Part shown: in pieces, positions 25,905 through 34,972 of the stretch | Position numbering within the stretch: the stretch's first letter is position 1 | Layout of the letters: the number at the start of each line of letters is the position of its first letter | Assembly (NCBI RefSeq): GCF_013409745.1 | Contig: NZ_JACCBH010000001.1 | Span: 248,001 to 312,000 of the forward strand | Length of the DNA stretch: 64,000 nt | Reading direction: 5' to 3' | Origin: Microbacterium pseudoresistens | Lineage (GTDB): Bacteria; Actinomycetota; Actinomycetes; Actinomycetales; Microbacteriaceae | Program-made: the position numbers and the translations under genes | Notes under the pieces: generated by a model | The model's input: only the letters and a program-made list of their open reading frames with translations | Told to the model about the DNA's origin: nothing | Databases searched by the model: none

Positions 25905-27077
25905 TCAGCGATCGAACGAACGGCAGATGTCGCGAAACAGCGCCGAGTGCACATCGTTCCAGGCGACCGTGACCGGCTCAGGGCACGACGACATCTTCAC
26001 CACGACGACGCCGGTCGGCGGATCGAGCCAGATGTACTGCCCGTGGATGCCCACGGCATAGACGTTGCCGCGGGCATTCCCCGTCGACCACCACTGATTG
26101 CGGTAGGAGGCCCCAGGATGCGTCTGCCGGATCGCCGAATCACGCGCGAGCTCCGGATCTCCGCCGGCGAGCGTCTGACGCACCCAGTGCTCGGAGACGA
26201 TGCGCCGCCCGCCCAGCTCGCCGCCCGCGAGCATGAGCTCGCCCACGCGGGCCAGATCGCGGGCCGTGCAGGAGATGCCGCCGTTCGCGAAGGGGAATCC
26301 CGCCGCGTCCACCGTCACCGAGGCGTCGTCGGCGCAGTCCAGACGCTGCCACAGCCGCTCGGAGAGCACCTCGGCGTAACGCCGCCCGGTGACCTCCTCC
26401 ACGATCCAGGCCAGCACGTCGGTGTCGGCCGAGCAGTACTGGAACCGCTGCCCGTGCGGACCGGAGGCGCGCAGCGATGACAGGAAGGCGTATGTGTCCT
26501 CCGGGTCGCCCTCGTGCAGCGGCCGCCATCCGGCGATGCGATCCTGGGCGCGCACGTGCGAGTCGGGGTCGCGGTAGTCCTCGCTGTAGTCGACGGCAAC
26601 GGTCATGTCCATGACCTGGGCCACCGTCGCATCCCCGTACGCGGATCCGGCGAGCTCGGGCACGTGCTCGGCGACGGTGGCCGCGGGATCGATCAGTCCG
26701 TCATCGATGAGCGCGCCGACCGTGATGCCGCACAGCGACTTCGACACACTCATGAGCAGGTGCCGGTCGACGGGCGAGAACCCCTCGCGGTAATACTCCG
26801 CGATCAGCTCTCCCTTGCGCACCACGACGAGCGCGTCGGTATAGGCGTCCTCCAGGCGCTGGTCCAGGTCGTCCACCCCGACGAGGCGATCGAGCCACGG
26901 GACGCCGTTGCGGTGGCGCGGGTGGGCGGGGATCGCCGCGGTGGCGACGAACTCCGACACGTTCGCGAACGCCCAGCGGTTGTGCGGCGCATCCTGCCAG
27001 GTGTCGAGGGTGGGTTCGGACGTCGCATGCGGATAACGCGGCGGACGGGACGTGAGCGCGGGGATGATCTCGGTCAC
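25905..27077 (-). CDS. NylB-like serine hydrolase (6-aminohexanoate-dimer hydrolase/beta-lactamase family)
   Basis: A 390-residue serine hydrolase starting at a GTG that overlaps the stop of the ABC ATPase (GTGA). SVSK (Ser110-Lys113) is the catalytic SxxK, YCSAD (Tyr214) is the third catalytic residue, and YSEDYRDPDSHV with ANGGISCTARDLARVG and QWWSTGN are close to NylB. Length and residue spacing agree with 6-aminohexanoate-dimer hydrolase (about 392 residues; Ser112, Lys115, Tyr215). NylB cleaves short amide oligomers and related enzymes are carboxylesterases. Coupling to a Dpp-type importer suggests hydrolysis of an imported amide or peptide-like compound. There is no signal peptide, so it acts in the cytoplasm. 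Activity on nylon oligomers itself is not shown. Confidence 0.88.
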   Translation of the reverse strand: MTEIIPALTSRPPRYPHATSEPTLDTWQDAPHNRWAFANVSEFVATAAIPAHPRHRNGVPWLDRLVGVDDLDQRLEDAYTDALVVVRKGELIAEYYREGFSPVDRHLLMSVSKSLCGITVGALIDDGLIDPAATVAEHVPELAGSAYGDATVAQVMDMTVAVDYSEDYRDPDSHVRAQDRIAGWRPLHEGDPEDTYAFLSSLRASGPHGQRFQYCSADTDVLAWIVEEVTGRRYAEVLSERLWQRLDCADDASVTVDAAGFPFANGGISCTARDLARVGELMLAGGELGGRRIVSEHWVRQTLAGGDPELARDSAIRQTHPGASYRNQWWSTGNARGNVYAVGIHGQYIWLDPPTGVVVVKMSSCPEPVTVAWNDVHSALFRDICRSFDR

Positions 27078-27949
27078 AGCAGGAGGCTCCTCTCGCTTCC
27101 CCCGGGCGTCGTCGACCCGGAAGAGGTCTCAGCGGGCAGCACCGGGGGAACGCCGGGGGTGGTGGGCATGGCGGCCAGAAGCTGGCGCGTGTAGTCGTGG
27201 GAGGGCGCGGCGAGCACGGTCTCGGCAGGGCCCGCCTCCACGAGCCGCCCCCGCCGCATCACACCGGCGGTATCGCTCATGTACCGCACGACGTCGAGGT
27301 CGTGCGAGATGAGCAGATAGCTGAGGCCCCGCTCGCGCTTGAGCCGCTGCAGCAGATTCAGCACCTGCGCCTGCACCGACACGTCCAGGGCGCTGGTGGG
27401 CTCGTCGAGTACGACGAGATCCGGTTCGGTGGCGATGGCGCGGGCCACCCCGGCACGCTGTGCCTGACCGCCGGACAGCTGATGCGGCAACCGGTCGCCG
27501 TGCGTTCCCGCCAGTCCCACCTCGTCGAGCAGCGCGGCCACGCGCCGCTGGACCTCGGTCCTGCCGAGGGCGGTGTGGGTGCGCAGCGGCTCTGCGATGC
27601 TGTCGCGAACGCGCAACCGAGGATTCAGTGCTGCTTTAGGGTTCTGGAACACCATCCCGGTGCGGGCGCGCAGGCGACGCAGCGCCCCGCCGCGCAGAGT
27701 CCCCGGATCGACGCCGTCGATGAGGCTGCGCCCGGACGTGGGCGGGATCAGGTGCAGCGCGCAGCGCGCGATCGTGCTCTTGCCCGATCCGGACTCACCC
27801 ACCAGTCCGAAGGTCGTGCCCCGGGCGATGCGGAAGCTCACGTCGTCGACGGCGCGGGTGTGCGCACGGTGCGCCGTGAACTCCTTCACGACGTGCTCCA
27901 CGAGGAGGGCGTCCTCGGCGGATGCGATCGTCTCCGCGTGCCGGTTCAT
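27074..27949 (-). CDS. Oligopeptide/nickel-type ABC transporter ATPase (DppF/OppF-like)
   Basis: A 291-residue ATPase. Walker A GESGSGKST, Q-loop VFQNPKAALNP, signature LSGGQAQRAGVARA, Walker B LVVLDEPTSALD and switch His in LLISHDL are all present. ARCALHLIPPTSGR and the C-terminal AAPSHDYTRQLLAA are typical of OppF/DppF. The ATG at 27949 gives the normal length, and the open frame further upstream runs inside the previous gene. It overlaps the start of the NylB-like gene and the stop of the partner ATPase by 4 nt each, so the operon is tightly coupled. Confidence 0.9.
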   Translation of the reverse strand: MNRHAETIASAEDALLVEHVVKEFTAHRAHTRAVDDVSFRIARGTTFGLVGESGSGKSTIARCALHLIPPTSGRSLIDGVDPGTLRGGALRRLRARTGMVFQNPKAALNPRLRVRDSIAEPLRTHTALGRTEVQRRVAALLDEVGLAGTHGDRLPHQLSGGQAQRAGVARAIATEPDLVVLDEPTSALDVSVQAQVLNLLQRLKRERGLSYLLISHDLDVVRYMSDTAGVMRRGRLVEAGPAETVLAAPSHDYTRQLLAAMPTTPGVPPVLPAETSSGSTTPGGSERSLLL

Positions 27950-28908
27950 GCTTCTTCTCCCACCAGGACGCAGGCCGCCTCGCGCAGCGCGCCGACCGGC
28001 CGCAGCATCGGATCGGTCTCGTAGCACCGCTCCTGTGCGAGCGGGCAGCGGTCGGCGAAGACACACCCGGTGATGCCCAGCAGATTGGCCGGCACGCTAC
28101 CGCGGATCGCCTCCAGGGCGGTGCCACGGGCATGGCGGGCGGGCAGCGCGCCCAGCAGTCCGCGAGTGTAAGGATGCGAGGGCGCGGCGAGCACCGCATC
28201 CGCCGGACCCTGCTCGACCACGCGTCCGGCGTAGAGCACGGCCACGGTGTCGCACACCTCCTGCACCACGCCGAGGTTGTGCGTGATCAGCAGCACGCCG
28301 AAGCCGAACCGGTCGCGCAGGCTCAGGATGAGTCGGAGGATCTGGCGGGCGATCGTCACGTCGAGCGCCGTCGTCGGTTCGTCGAGGATGAGCAGCTTGG
28401 GCTCGCAGATGAGCGCCTGGGCGATCATCACCCGCTGCAGCATTCCGCCGGAGAGCTCGTGCGGATAGCTGTCGTACACGCGCTCGGGCTCGGGCAGCCC
28501 GACGTGCGCGAAGTACTCCAGGATGCGCTCGCGCATCGCGGTGCGAGTGGCGCGGCGGTGCCGGGCGAGCACGGCCCGCAGCTGGTGTCCGAGCGTGAAG
28601 ACGGGGTTGAAGGCCGTGCCCGGGTTCTGGAACACGATCGAGATCGCATCGCCGCGCACCGGGGAGGGCCGGTCGAGGCGCTGCTCGACGCCGTAGAGCA
28701 GGATCCGCCCGTTCGGCTGCGCGCCCTCGGGGAGCATCCCCAGCACCGCCAGACCCGTGAGGCTCTTGCCGCACCCGGTCTCCCCCACGACCCCGAGCAC
28801 TTCACCCGCGCCGATGCTGAAAGACACGCCGCGCACAGGGCGGTTGGTGAGCCGGCCGCGCTCGGCGAACGCGATCTCGAGGTCTTCGACGAGGAGCAGC
28901 TCGGTCAT
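27946..28908 (-). CDS. Oligopeptide-type ABC transporter ATPase (DppD/OppD-like)
   Basis: A 320-residue ATPase. Walker A GETGCGKSLT, Q-loop IVFQNPGTAFNP, signature LSGGMLQRVMIAQAL and Walker B LLILDEPTTALDVT are present. The C-terminal GCVFADRCPLAQERCYETDP contains the Cys cluster of the oligopeptide/dipeptide C-terminal domain; this [4Fe-4S]-like motif is common in DppD/OppD. It pairs with the downstream ATPase to energise the importer. Four-nucleotide overlaps exist on both sides. Confidence 0.9.
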   Translation of the reverse strand: MTELLLVEDLEIAFAERGRLTNRPVRGVSFSIGAGEVLGVVGETGCGKSLTGLAVLGMLPEGAQPNGRILLYGVEQRLDRPSPVRGDAISIVFQNPGTAFNPVFTLGHQLRAVLARHRRATRTAMRERILEYFAHVGLPEPERVYDSYPHELSGGMLQRVMIAQALICEPKLLILDEPTTALDVTIARQILRLILSLRDRFGFGVLLITHNLGVVQEVCDTVAVLYAGRVVEQGPADAVLAAPSHPYTRGLLGALPARHARGTALEAIRGSVPANLLGITGCVFADRCPLAQERCYETDPMLRPVGALREAACVLVGEEA

Positions 28909-29804
28909 CGCTTCACCTGCCGGGGGTCGAGGAGGTCGCGCAGGGCGTCGCCGATGAGGTTGAAGCCCAGCACGGTGAGGAAGATGGCGAGGCCCGGGAA
29001 GGTCGAGATCCACCAGGCGGTGAAGATCTGTCCGCGCCCCTCGGCGACCATGAGACCCCAGTCCGGTGCAGGAGGCTGCGCACCCAGCCCCAGGAACGCC
29101 AGCGAACCGGCGGCGAGGACGATCGCCCCGACGTCGACTGTGGCCTGCACGATCACCGGCGTGAGGCAGTTGCGCAGGATGTGCCGCGGCAGGATGCGCC
29201 ATGCCGGCACCCCGATCGCCCTGGCCGCCTCCACGTACGGCCGCTCGCGCAGCGAGCGCGCTTCGGCCCGCACGAGCCGGGCGTACCAGGGCCACCAGCA
29301 TATGGCGAGCGCGAGCCCGGCGTTCAGCAGACTCGGTCCGAGCAGCGCCACCATGACCATCGCCAGCAGCAGCGGCGGGAAAGCCTGGAAGACCTCGGTG
29401 ATGCGCATCAGGATGTTGTCGAGCCACCCGCCGCGGTATCCGGCGATGGCGCCGAGAGGCACGCCGATGAGCGCGGCGAGCCCGACGACGGCCACGGCGA
29501 TCGTGAGGGCGGGGTTGGCTCCCATGATCACGCGGCTGAGGATGTCCCGGCCGAGCTGGTCGGTGCCGAACAGGTGCGCGAGGCCCGGGGCGATGTTGCG
29601 GGTGTCGACGCTGGTCTGGCCCATGCCCTGCTCGGGATACGGGGCGATCCACCGCCCGAAGAAGGCGAGGACCACGACGAGGAGCACGATCGCCAGCCCC
29701 GCCACGGCGAGCCAGTCGGTGCGCAGCACCCGCACCAGCCGGGTGACGGTGCTGTCGCGCGGCGGCAGGACCAGGGGGGCGATAGTGGTGGTTGCGGTGC
29801 TCAT
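28905..29804 (-). CDS. Oligopeptide-type ABC transporter permease (DppC-like)
   Basis: A 299-residue permease with an N-terminal tail and six hydrophobic segments. HLFGTDQLGRDILSRVIMG is the diagnostic DppC/OppC loop, and YVEAARAIGVPAWRILPRHI is the EAA loop. GDALRDLLDPRQVKR at the C-terminus is the usual family ending. The ATG at 29804 overlaps the upstream permease stop (ATGA). Confidence 0.9.
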   Translation of the reverse strand: MSTATTTIAPLVLPPRDSTVTRLVRVLRTDWLAVAGLAIVLLVVVLAFFGRWIAPYPEQGMGQTSVDTRNIAPGLAHLFGTDQLGRDILSRVIMGANPALTIAVAVVGLAALIGVPLGAIAGYRGGWLDNILMRITEVFQAFPPLLLAMVMVALLGPSLLNAGLALAICWWPWYARLVRAEARSLRERPYVEAARAIGVPAWRILPRHILRNCLTPVIVQATVDVGAIVLAAGSLAFLGLGAQPPAPDWGLMVAEGRGQIFTAWWISTFPGLAIFLTVLGFNLIGDALRDLLDPRQVKR

Positions 29805-30817
29805 GCGACGGTCACTCTCGGATCGAGCCGGGCCTGCACGAGGTCGACGACGAGGTTGGCGAGCAGGTAGGCGAAGGCCGCCAGCATCGTGATCGCCATG
29901 ATCACGGGGTAGTCCACGGCCAGCATGGCCCCGGCGGCGAAGGCGCCGATGCCCGGCCAGTTGAACACGACCTCGACGAAGAACGTCCCGGTCAGCGCGT
30001 ACGCGGTGGCCAGGCCCACGATGGTCATGGTCGGCGGCAGCGCGTTCTTCAGCGCGAAGCGCCACCGCACCACGAAATCGCGCAGTCCGTATGCGTTCGC
30101 GGTGAACACGTAGTCCTCGCTGAGCACCTCCAGCATCGAGGCGCGGATCATGCGCGCCACCAGCCCCATCGGGTAGGCGGCCAGGGTGATCGCCGGGAGG
30201 ACCAGGTGCACCAGGCCGTCCCCGAAGGCCGTCATGTTCCCGGTGATCAGGCTGTCGATCAACGCGAACCCGGTCACATGCCCCACCGGATCGGAGTACT
30301 CGATGGCCTTGGAGAACTGTCCCGTCGCCGGGAGGATCCCCAGCCCGCCGACGAACACCACCTGCAGTAGCAGGCCCAACCAGAACGAGGGCACCGAGAC
30401 CCCGCCGATCGAGAACACCCGGATCGCGCCGTCGAGCGCTCCCCCTGGCTTGCGGGAGGCGATCACACCAAGGATGATCCCGCCGATGGTGGCCAGTAGC
30501 ATGGCCGCGAACAGCAGCTCCAGCGTGGCCGGCAGCCGCGCACCCAGCTCCAGCAGCACCGGGCGCTTGGTGGAGAGCGAGTTTCCCCAGTCGCCGGTAA
30601 GCAGTCCTCCCAGGTAGCCGAGGTACTGCATCGGCAGCGGCTGGGTGAACCCGAGCTTCTCGCGGATGCGCTCCAGTTCGGCCGGCGGGGCCTTGGGGCC
30701 CGCGTAGACGACCGCCGGATCCGAGGGGATCACGCGGGCGAGGATGAACACGATCAGGGTGATGACGAACAGCACCAGGATCGCAGACCCTCCTCGCCGC
30801 GCGAAGAACCTCACCAT
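29801..30817 (-). CDS. Oligopeptide-type ABC transporter permease (DppB-like)
   Basis: A 338-residue permease: IVFILARVIPSDPA after the first membrane segment, then ERIREKLGFTQPLPMQYLGY and GDWGNSLSTKRPVLLELGAR, all typical of DppB/OppB. The EAA loop is around DYVFTANAYGLRDFVVRWRF, and the C-terminus ends with DLVQARLDPRVTVA. It starts 31 bp after the binding protein and overlaps the DppC-like gene by 4 nt. Confidence 0.9.
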   Translation of the reverse strand: MVRFFARRGGSAILVLFVITLIVFILARVIPSDPAVVYAGPKAPPAELERIREKLGFTQPLPMQYLGYLGGLLTGDWGNSLSTKRPVLLELGARLPATLELLFAAMLLATIGGIILGVIASRKPGGALDGAIRVFSIGGVSVPSFWLGLLLQVVFVGGLGILPATGQFSKAIEYSDPVGHVTGFALIDSLITGNMTAFGDGLVHLVLPAITLAAYPMGLVARMIRASMLEVLSEDYVFTANAYGLRDFVVRWRFALKNALPPTMTIVGLATAYALTGTFFVEVVFNWPGIGAFAAGAMLAVDYPVIMAITMLAAFAYLLANLVVDLVQARLDPRVTVA

Positions 30818-30848
30818 GCCGTGCTCCTGCCGATCCGCTCGGACGAAC

Positions 30849-32444
30849 TCACGCCGCCGGGACGATGTTCTTGAAGAACGTCGTGAACGGGTAGTTCTCG
30901 TTGAAGTCGCCGATGGTCAGTCCCGCGGGGGCGACAGTGACCGCCTGCGGATCGAAGAGGAACAACGCGGGCGCCTGCTCGTACAGCATCTGCATGGCCT
31001 GCTCGTAGGTGGCCTGCGCGGCGTCGCGGTCGGATCCGGTGAGGGTTCCCGCCTCGTCGATCAGCGCGTCGTACTCGGGGCTGTTCCAGTAGCTGAGGTT
31101 GAAGAACGGCACGTCGCTGGAGTGGAACAGGGAGTACAGGTTGTCGGAGCCCGCATCCGAGTAGGTGGGCCAGTAGTAGAGCACGAAGATGTCCTGCGCG
31201 CTGGCCGGATCGGCCTTGGCCGCCTCCCACTGCTGGTTGAACAGCATGGCGGTGACGTTCACCTCGACGCCGATCTGCGCGAACGCATCCTTGATGAGCG
31301 GCACGAACCGCGCTTCGGTGGGGTTCTCCGAGGCGTAGGTGAGCTCCAGGGAGAAGCCGTCGGCGTGCCCTGCCTGGGCCAGCAGCTCGCGCGCCCTGTC
31401 GAGATCCTGCGTGTACTGCGGCACGTCCTCGGAGTACGGGAAGATGCCCTTCGGCACCGCCGTGCGCGACTGCGTGCCGTAGCCGAGGGCACTGACGTCG
31501 ATGATGTCCTCGTACGGCACCGCGTAGCTCAGCGCCTGGCGCACGAGAGGGTCGTCCAGCGGCGGTCGCGTCGTGTTCAGCAGCGCGAGGTAGTTGAACG
31601 GCGAATTGGCGGTACGGATCTCGGAACCGGTCTGCTGTGCCACGGACTCGACGTTCTCCAGCGGCACGCTCGTGGCGAAGTCGACCTCGCCGGCCGTGAG
31701 CATCTGCTGGGCGGTGACCGCGTCGGGGGTGATGGCGATGTCGACGATCTCGTAGTGCGGAGCGTCGTCCCAGTAGTCGTCGTACGCCTCGAGCACGACC
31801 TTCTCGCCGGGTTCGTACTCCTTCAAGGTGTACGGTCCGGTGCCCGCGTCGATGCCGGCCTCGAAATACTGCTCGTCTGCGGCCGCGGCCTCCAGGGCCT
31901 TCGGCGAGACGATCCATGCTCCGTAGGTGGATGCGGCCACGAGGTCCATCGGCGCGGAATAGCTCAGGTGCATCACGACGGTGCTCTCGTCGGTCGCCTC
32001 GACGGTGTCCAGGGGCGCCCAGATGAACGAGGCGCCCGCCCGCGCACGGGCCGCTTCGATGCTGGCCACGACGGCGTCCGCATCGAGTTTCTCCCCGTCG
32101 TGGAACGTGACGCCCTCGCGGATGTGGAACGTCCAGGTGAGGCCGTCCTCGCTCGTCTCCCACGACTCGGCGATCGCCGGGCGGAAGTCCTCTGCGGCGC
32201 CGTCGGCGTTCTTCCACAGCAGCGGCTCATACACGTTGCCGAGGTAAAGCGCCTCGGTCGAGAACGACGTGACCGGATCCCACGTGGTCACGGCCGCAGA
32301 GGCCGCGACGGTGAGCACGTCGAACTCGCCGGGCGAACCCTCCTGATCCGCGGCTCCCGCTGTACAGCCGACGAGCGATGCCGCCGACGCGGCGGCGAGG
32401 GTGAGCAGCGCCGTGCGCCGGATTCGGGTACGGGTGACATCCAT
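30849..32444 (-). CDS. Family-5 solute-binding lipoprotein (DppA/OppA-like)
   Basis: A 531-residue binding protein with a signal peptide and lipobox (SLVGC) near residue 26. The mature part has TWDPVTSFSTEALYLGNVYE, LTWTFHIREGVTFHDGEKLDADAVV and RQALSYAVPYEDI, the standard family-5 segments. It captures peptides or related amides outside the membrane and hands them to the DppBC channel. It is the first gene of the operon ending with the NylB-like hydrolase, and it faces the LysR gene. Confidence 0.92.
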   Translation of the reverse strand: MDVTRTRIRRTALLTLAAASAASLVGCTAGAADQEGSPGEFDVLTVAASAAVTTWDPVTSFSTEALYLGNVYEPLLWKNADGAAEDFRPAIAESWETSEDGLTWTFHIREGVTFHDGEKLDADAVVASIEAARARAGASFIWAPLDTVEATDESTVVMHLSYSAPMDLVAASTYGAWIVSPKALEAAAADEQYFEAGIDAGTGPYTLKEYEPGEKVVLEAYDDYWDDAPHYEIVDIAITPDAVTAQQMLTAGEVDFATSVPLENVESVAQQTGSEIRTANSPFNYLALLNTTRPPLDDPLVRQALSYAVPYEDIIDVSALGYGTQSRTAVPKGIFPYSEDVPQYTQDLDRARELLAQAGHADGFSLELTYASENPTEARFVPLIKDAFAQIGVEVNVTAMLFNQQWEAAKADPASAQDIFVLYYWPTYSDAGSDNLYSLFHSSDVPFFNLSYWNSPEYDALIDEAGTLTGSDRDAAQATYEQAMQMLYEQAPALFLFDPQAVTVAPAGLTIGDFNENYPFTTFFKNIVPAA

Positions 32445-32556
32445 TGTCGACCTCCAGGGAGTGGGCCACGGGGGCGGGTTGCGGCCAGTCTATGGACAAA
32501 GGATCGAGACTCACCAATACTTATTTTTCAGTAAATCGATGCTTGGGAGGCATCAC
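32445..32556. promoter_or_regulatory. Divergent promoter region, binding-protein operon and LysR gene
   Basis: This 112-bp gap is the only control region for the Dpp-NylB operon. It contains an AT-rich block around 32511-32535 with TACT and AGTA arms 8 nt apart, the kind of short dyad bound by LysR proteins. GGGAGG at 32545-32550 is a good ribosome site for the lysR-like gene. The dyad is weak, so the operator call is tentative. Confidence 0.4.
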
Positions 32557-33486
32557 ATGGAACTGCGGCTCCTGCGCTACTTCGTCGCCGTCTGCGAGCA
32601 CGGCACGGTGCACGGCGCCGCCGATACCGTACACGTCGCCCAGCCCTCACTGAGTCGGCAGATCCGGCGACTCGAGCAGGATCTGGGCTTCGCACTATTC
32701 GACCGGGCGCCGCGGGGGCTGACCCTCACAGCCGCTGGCCGGGCGTTCCTCCCCGTCGCTCAGGATCTTCTCACCCGCGCGGCGCGGGCGACGTCCACGG
32801 CACGGGCGATCGCATCCGGTGCGGGCGATTCGCTGACAGTGGCGTCGGCCGCCACGACCGTGACCGACATCATCGCCCCCTTCGTCGTGCGCCAGGGCGC
32901 TGACGGACCGATCGGGAACACCGTCGAGGTCTTTCCCGAGAACGTGTACGGCGTCTTCGCCCGCGGCGACGCGGACTTCGCGGTGGGCACCCGCATCCCT
33001 CCCGCCGAGTTCCGTTCGCGGGTGATCGGGCATGCCTACCTGTGGGCGCAAGTGCACCCCGCTCATCCGCTGGCCGGAGCGCGCAGCATCTCCCTGGCGC
33101 GCCTGGTCAACGAGCCCCTCATCGTCATGAGCCGCTCTCACGGCGTGCGGCACATGTTCGACACGGCCGTCGCCCGAGCGGGGCTCTCCTACACGCCCGC
33201 CGTCGAGACGGACTCGTCAGCGCTGGCCATCGCGCTGGCCGCCGCGGGGCGCGGGCTCAGCGTGCTCTCCGACGACTCCCGGTACGGCTTGCGCACCGTC
33301 CCGATCCGCGCTGCGGATGGGGACCTCGCGATCACGCTCTACGGCGTGTGGGACGACAAGCACTTCGCTCGCGATCGTATCGTCCAATGCCTCGACGAAC
33401 TCGGAGACTTCGTCGCTGAGCTGTACCCGCAGGGGTCTCACAGCGCCCGCTCGTCAGTCCGCCCTGATACCCCCGACGCATCCTGA
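32557..33486 (+). CDS. LysR family transcriptional regulator
   Basis: A 309-residue protein. The N-terminal winged helix MELRLLRYFVAVCEHGTVHG, VAQPSLSRQIRRLEQDLG and LFDRAPRGLTLTAAG is standard LysR. The C-terminal half is the periplasmic-binding-protein-like effector domain. The ATG at 32557 has GGGAGG at proper spacing, so the longer open frame upstream is not used. It is divergent from the oligopeptide/NylB-like operon and is its likely regulator; the inducer is unknown. It converges on the DUF1349 gene. Confidence 0.9.
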   Translation: MELRLLRYFVAVCEHGTVHGAADTVHVAQPSLSRQIRRLEQDLGFALFDRAPRGLTLTAAGRAFLPVAQDLLTRAARATSTARAIASGAGDSLTVASAATTVTDIIAPFVVRQGADGPIGNTVEVFPENVYGVFARGDADFAVGTRIPPAEFRSRVIGHAYLWAQVHPAHPLAGARSISLARLVNEPLIVMSRSHGVRHMFDTAVARAGLSYTPAVETDSSALAIALAAAGRGLSVLSDDSRYGLRTVPIRAADGDLAITLYGVWDDKHFARDRIVQCLDELGDFVAELYPQGSHSARSSVRPDTPDAS

Positions 33487-33500
33487 TGCCTTCTCAGGCA

Positions 33501-34136
33501 TCACCGTGGACCAGCGTCGTCGTGCGCTCCGTGCAGGAAGGCATCGGCCGACCCTCGCCTCCAGGCGTGGAACGGGATCGTGAGCCCGGCTCTCGTCGGG
33601 GCGCACACGAACGGCCCCGCCTCGGCAACGGCATCCGGCACTAACGGCACGACGCGCACGAGCTGCAGCTGAGTATCGGCACCGGCGCGGATGGTCAGCG
33701 CATCACCGGAACGGCTGATGCGGATGAGGATGCGTCGGTCGCGCCAGTCGGGCACGGGTGCGAGCGACCAGTCCGAGGCACCGTCGGTGACGACCGCGCC
33801 GAGCTGCGGACGGCCGTCGGCGAACTCCACGCCCGCTTTGATCCAGTGCGTCTCGCTGACGCGGACGAAGACCCCGGCCTGATCGAACTGTTCGGAGAAC
33901 GCCGCCGTGAACTCGACCTCGACGGCGGTGTCCTGTGCGAAGGGCGCGAGGAGCGCGTGTTCGCTGTCGTGCACAAAACCGTAGGACGTCGTACGCCAAG
34001 CGTCGCTTCCTTCGACGGCGGTGACGAGCAGATCCGATCCCCGCTCGATCGCGGACACCGGCGGATGCGTCCAGGTGCCGTCCGCCCAGGCGATGTCGCT
34101 ACAAGGCTCGCGCGCCGGGGTGTCGGAGTCGTTCAT
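33501..34136 (-). CDS. DUF1349 domain protein (concanavalin-like fold)
   Basis: A 211-residue protein whose central part has EFTAAFSEQFDQAGVFVRVS, THWIKAGVEFADGRPQLGAV and TDGASDWSL, the pattern of DUF1349 proteins with a concanavalin-like beta-sandwich. No signal peptide is seen, so it is probably cytoplasmic. It stands alone, 14 bp from the convergent LysR gene. Function is unknown; binding of a carbohydrate is only a guess from the fold. Confidence 0.85.
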   Translation of the reverse strand: MNDSDTPAREPCSDIAWADGTWTHPPVSAIERGSDLLVTAVEGSDAWRTTSYGFVHDSEHALLAPFAQDTAVEVEFTAAFSEQFDQAGVFVRVSETHWIKAGVEFADGRPQLGAVVTDGASDWSLAPVPDWRDRRILIRISRSGDALTIRAGADTQLQLVRVVPLVPDAVAEAGPFVCAPTRAGLTIPFHAWRRGSADAFLHGAHDDAGPR

Positions 34137-34267
34137 GATTCCGCCATCGTATGCCGAGACATTGCGGACTCAGGGGAGCAATCAGCGCGGGGCCTTCCCG
34201 CCGGGCGGGTGGAGGTATTCCGTACGATGGGGACATCGACGGCAGACAGCGCGGAGAGGACGCGATC

Positions 34268-34843
34268 ATGCGCGAGAGACTTCTTGCCATCGCAGGGACC
34301 GCGGTGATGATCCTCGGCCTGGCGGGCTGCACGGGAGAGGCTTCTCCTGACAGTGACGACGAGACCTCGCCGCCGCTGTACTGCGACCTCATCTCACCCG
34401 AGTCCGTGGCCGCGATCGTCGGCGACCTCGAGGTGAAGGACTTCGGCGGCCCCGTCCCCAAGGACGAGTACCGGCGCGTGCAGTGCTCGCTGTATTCACC
34501 GAAGGGACGGGAGACGCTGCTCACCGTCTACGAGTACGAGTTGTGGTCGGATGAAGAGGCAGAGAAGGCGCGGACCGAGACCGTCGAGGCGATGCGGATG
34601 CATGCCAACGACGGTTCGCAGCACTACGCCGAGCTCGAACTCGACGGCGACGACCTCGGCTACGCGTGGTTCACCGGCGACACTGCGGCCTCGCTGATGC
34701 TCACCGAGACGAGGAGCATCTCCGTCAGCGCACCCGCAGATGCCGCGCAGGCCGGAGAGTTCACCGGGCTTCTCGGCCGTGTCGTCGAGGAGATCGACGA
34801 CAACCTCGACGCCTGGGATGCCGCCCACCCGATCGACGGCTGA
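34268..34843 (+). CDS. Small secreted lipoprotein, function unknown
   Basis: A 191-residue protein with a signal peptide MRERLLAIAGTAVMILGLAG followed by the lipobox Cys. The mature part has one conserved-looking Cys pair (YCDLISPESV and VQCSLYS) 40-50 residues apart, as in actinobacterial DUF3558-like lipoproteins. I do not recognise a specific family with confidence. The ATG at 34268 gives a proper signal peptide. It is the last gene that looks chromosomal before the acquired region; its stop is followed directly by short tandem repeats and the IS256 element. Confidence 0.75.
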   Translation: MRERLLAIAGTAVMILGLAGCTGEASPDSDDETSPPLYCDLISPESVAAIVGDLEVKDFGGPVPKDEYRRVQCSLYSPKGRETLLTVYEYELWSDEEAEKARTETVEAMRMHANDGSQHYAELELDGDDLGYAWFTGDTAASLMLTETRSISVSAPADAAQAGEFTGLLGRVVEEIDDNLDAWDAAHPIDG

Positions 34844-34847
34844 CGCC

Positions 34848-34875
34848 TGACGACTGACGACTGACGACTGACGAC
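34848..34875. repeat. Four tandem copies of a 7-bp unit (TGACGAC)
   Basis: TGACGAC is repeated four times without gap directly after the lipoprotein stop codon. It lies at the junction between ordinary chromosome and the acquired segment. Variation by slippage is likely. Confidence 0.8.
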
Positions 34876-34972
34876 GCAAGACGATCACCCGGACGAGTAG
34901 GGCTGTTCGTTGAGAACTTTGGCCAGATGCGCCGTATTGCGCGCAAGCGTCGCGGTCGCCCTTGCGACCCGA

